From the NCBI GenBank assembly GCA_021836225.1, contig JAKBJA010000189.1:1-6814 (forward strand): a stretch of 6,814 bases of DNA, read 5' to 3'. The translations under genes and the position numbers were made by a program. The notes under the pieces are model-generated. The model was not told the origin of the DNA and ran no database searches. It was given only the letters and a program-made list of their open reading frames with translations. Position 1 is the first letter of the stretch; the number at the start of each line of letters is the position of its first letter. Below, one piece after another: positions 6,489 through 6,814 of this stretch. This DNA is from Pseudomonadota bacterium. Lineage in GTDB: Bacteria; Pseudomonadota; Gammaproteobacteria; Burkholderiales; Thiobacillaceae.

Positions 6489-6519
6489 TCGCCCTTTGTG
6501 GTTACTGGAAACTGTCTCC
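6489..6519 (-). promoter_or_regulatory. Possible sigma70-like promoter of the tRNA
   Basis: Upstream of the tRNA on the minus strand, TTTCCA is followed after about 18 nt by TATCGT, each matching four of six consensus bases. This would place transcription start roughly 15-20 nt before the tRNA. Read-through past the tRNA could also supply the cas operon, because no clear terminator is seen directly after 6377. The match is weak and was found by eye, and promoter consensus for this host is unknown. Exact hexamer coordinates are approximate by a base or two. Confidence 0.3.
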
Positions 6520-6622
6520 AGGCTCAATCTTCCACAGCCCGTGCGACGTGTCAAGCCGCGGCCACGAGGCCCTCGAATCCGTGAAGGGGCACCACGCTGG
6601 CGGACAGCAGCCTCGGCCCATT

Positions 6623-6649
6623 GCCTTAGGTGACCGCATCGGCTAAGGC
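6623..6649. promoter_or_regulatory. Inverted repeat upstream of the antitoxin gene, candidate operator
   Basis: GCCTTAG at 6623-6629 and CTAAGGC at 6643-6649 form a perfect 7-bp inverted repeat with a 13-nt centre. It ends 9 nt before the antitoxin ATG. Phd/YefM antitoxins repress their own operon by binding palindromic operators near the start codon, so this is a natural candidate. The right arm also contains the AAGG that would serve as ribosome binding site, so a hairpin in the mRNA could hide it. Two half-sites 20 nt apart centre to centre fit two dimers on one DNA face. Confidence 0.5.
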
Positions 6650-6658
6650 GTAGTCATC

Positions 6659-6814
6659 ATGGATGTTCCGGTGCGTGAGCTGAAGGTAAGGCTCTCCGCC
6701 TACCTCAGGCGGGTGGCTGGCGGCGAAGAGGCGACCGTCACCTTGCGCCGGCGGCCCCTGGCGCGCCTGGTTCGGGCGGAGCCGCAAACCCAGCAGGAGC
6801 CGAGCGAGGAGGAG
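6659..6814 (+). CDS. Phd/YefM-type antitoxin (partial, runs off right edge)
   Basis: Fifty-two codons are visible from ATG 6659. The protein begins MDVPVRELKVRLSAYLRRVA, followed by GGEEATVTLRRRPLARLVRAE. This is the Phd/YefM antitoxin pattern: V-x-E-L-K-x-R-L-S-x-Y-L-R-R-V, G-E-E, then R-R-R-P-L-A-R-L-V, forming the small DNA-binding domain. The residues after 41 are polar and acidic, consistent with the flexible toxin-neutralising tail. AAGG at 6645-6648 is 10 nt before the ATG. In such type II modules the antitoxin binds and inhibits a toxin (often a PIN-domain or RelE/Doc-type protein) encoded just downstream, which here is outside the window. The gene is divergent from the tRNA and cas operon and separated from the tRNA by 194 nt. 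Confidence 0.85.
   Translation, partial: MDVPVRELKVRLSAYLRRVAGGEEATVTLRRRPLARLVRAEPQTQQEPSEEE

Noticed and set aside
6310..6633. Plus-strand 107-codon open frame containing ERVGFEPTMPHG
   Set aside because: This is the well-known false protein produced by translating the antisense strand of a tRNA (the GFEPT motif comes from the T-arm). The tRNA explains it.

Overview
The window comes from a GC-rich bacterial chromosome or metagenome contig. The phylum cannot be fixed from the sequence. Most of it is one minus-strand operon encoding the interference module of a Type I CRISPR-Cas system. In transcription order (right to left) the genes are cas3 (6188-3750), a cas8-like large subunit (3757-2021), cas7 of the DevR/Cst2/Csa2 group (2006-999) and cas5 (993-187). 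The genes overlap or abut: cas3/cas8 overlap by 8 nt, the cas8-cas7 gap is 14 nt with a perfect Shine-Dalgarno, and the cas7-cas5 gap is 5 nt. They are therefore almost certainly co-transcribed and translationally coupled. Cas7, Cas5 and Cas8 would form the crRNA-guided surveillance complex, and Cas3 would unwind and cut the bound DNA. No cas6, cas4, cas1 or cas2 lies in the window. A possible Cas11 small subunit can be made from an internal start in cas8, preceded by a good ribosome binding site.

Left edge (1-186, minus strand): just beyond cas5 are the first 36 codons of a transposase-like protein that resembles the IS630 family N-terminus. About 55 bp before its start is a CTAG that may be the TA target site. 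An insertion sequence may therefore have landed immediately downstream of cas5 and separated it from the remaining cas genes.

Right side (6189-6658): upstream of cas3 are two copies of a 19-nt sequence, 57 nt apart, that look like a two-repeat mini-CRISPR. One copy has a GAAAT 3' end typical of Type I repeats and the other is degenerate and lies in the cas3 leader. Further upstream on the same strand is a type II tRNA with anticodon UAA. It would decode UUA (Leu), but its body carries serine-tRNA features (G73, serine-like D-loop and variable arm). The mini-array spacer begins with a 7-nt match, next to CCC, inside a possible promoter of this tRNA. This suggests, speculatively, a crRNA-like guide that regulates its own locus.

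Far right (6659-6814, plus strand): the start of a Phd/YefM-type antitoxin gene, preceded by a 7-bp inverted repeat that overlaps its ribosome binding site. Its toxin partner would lie outside the window.
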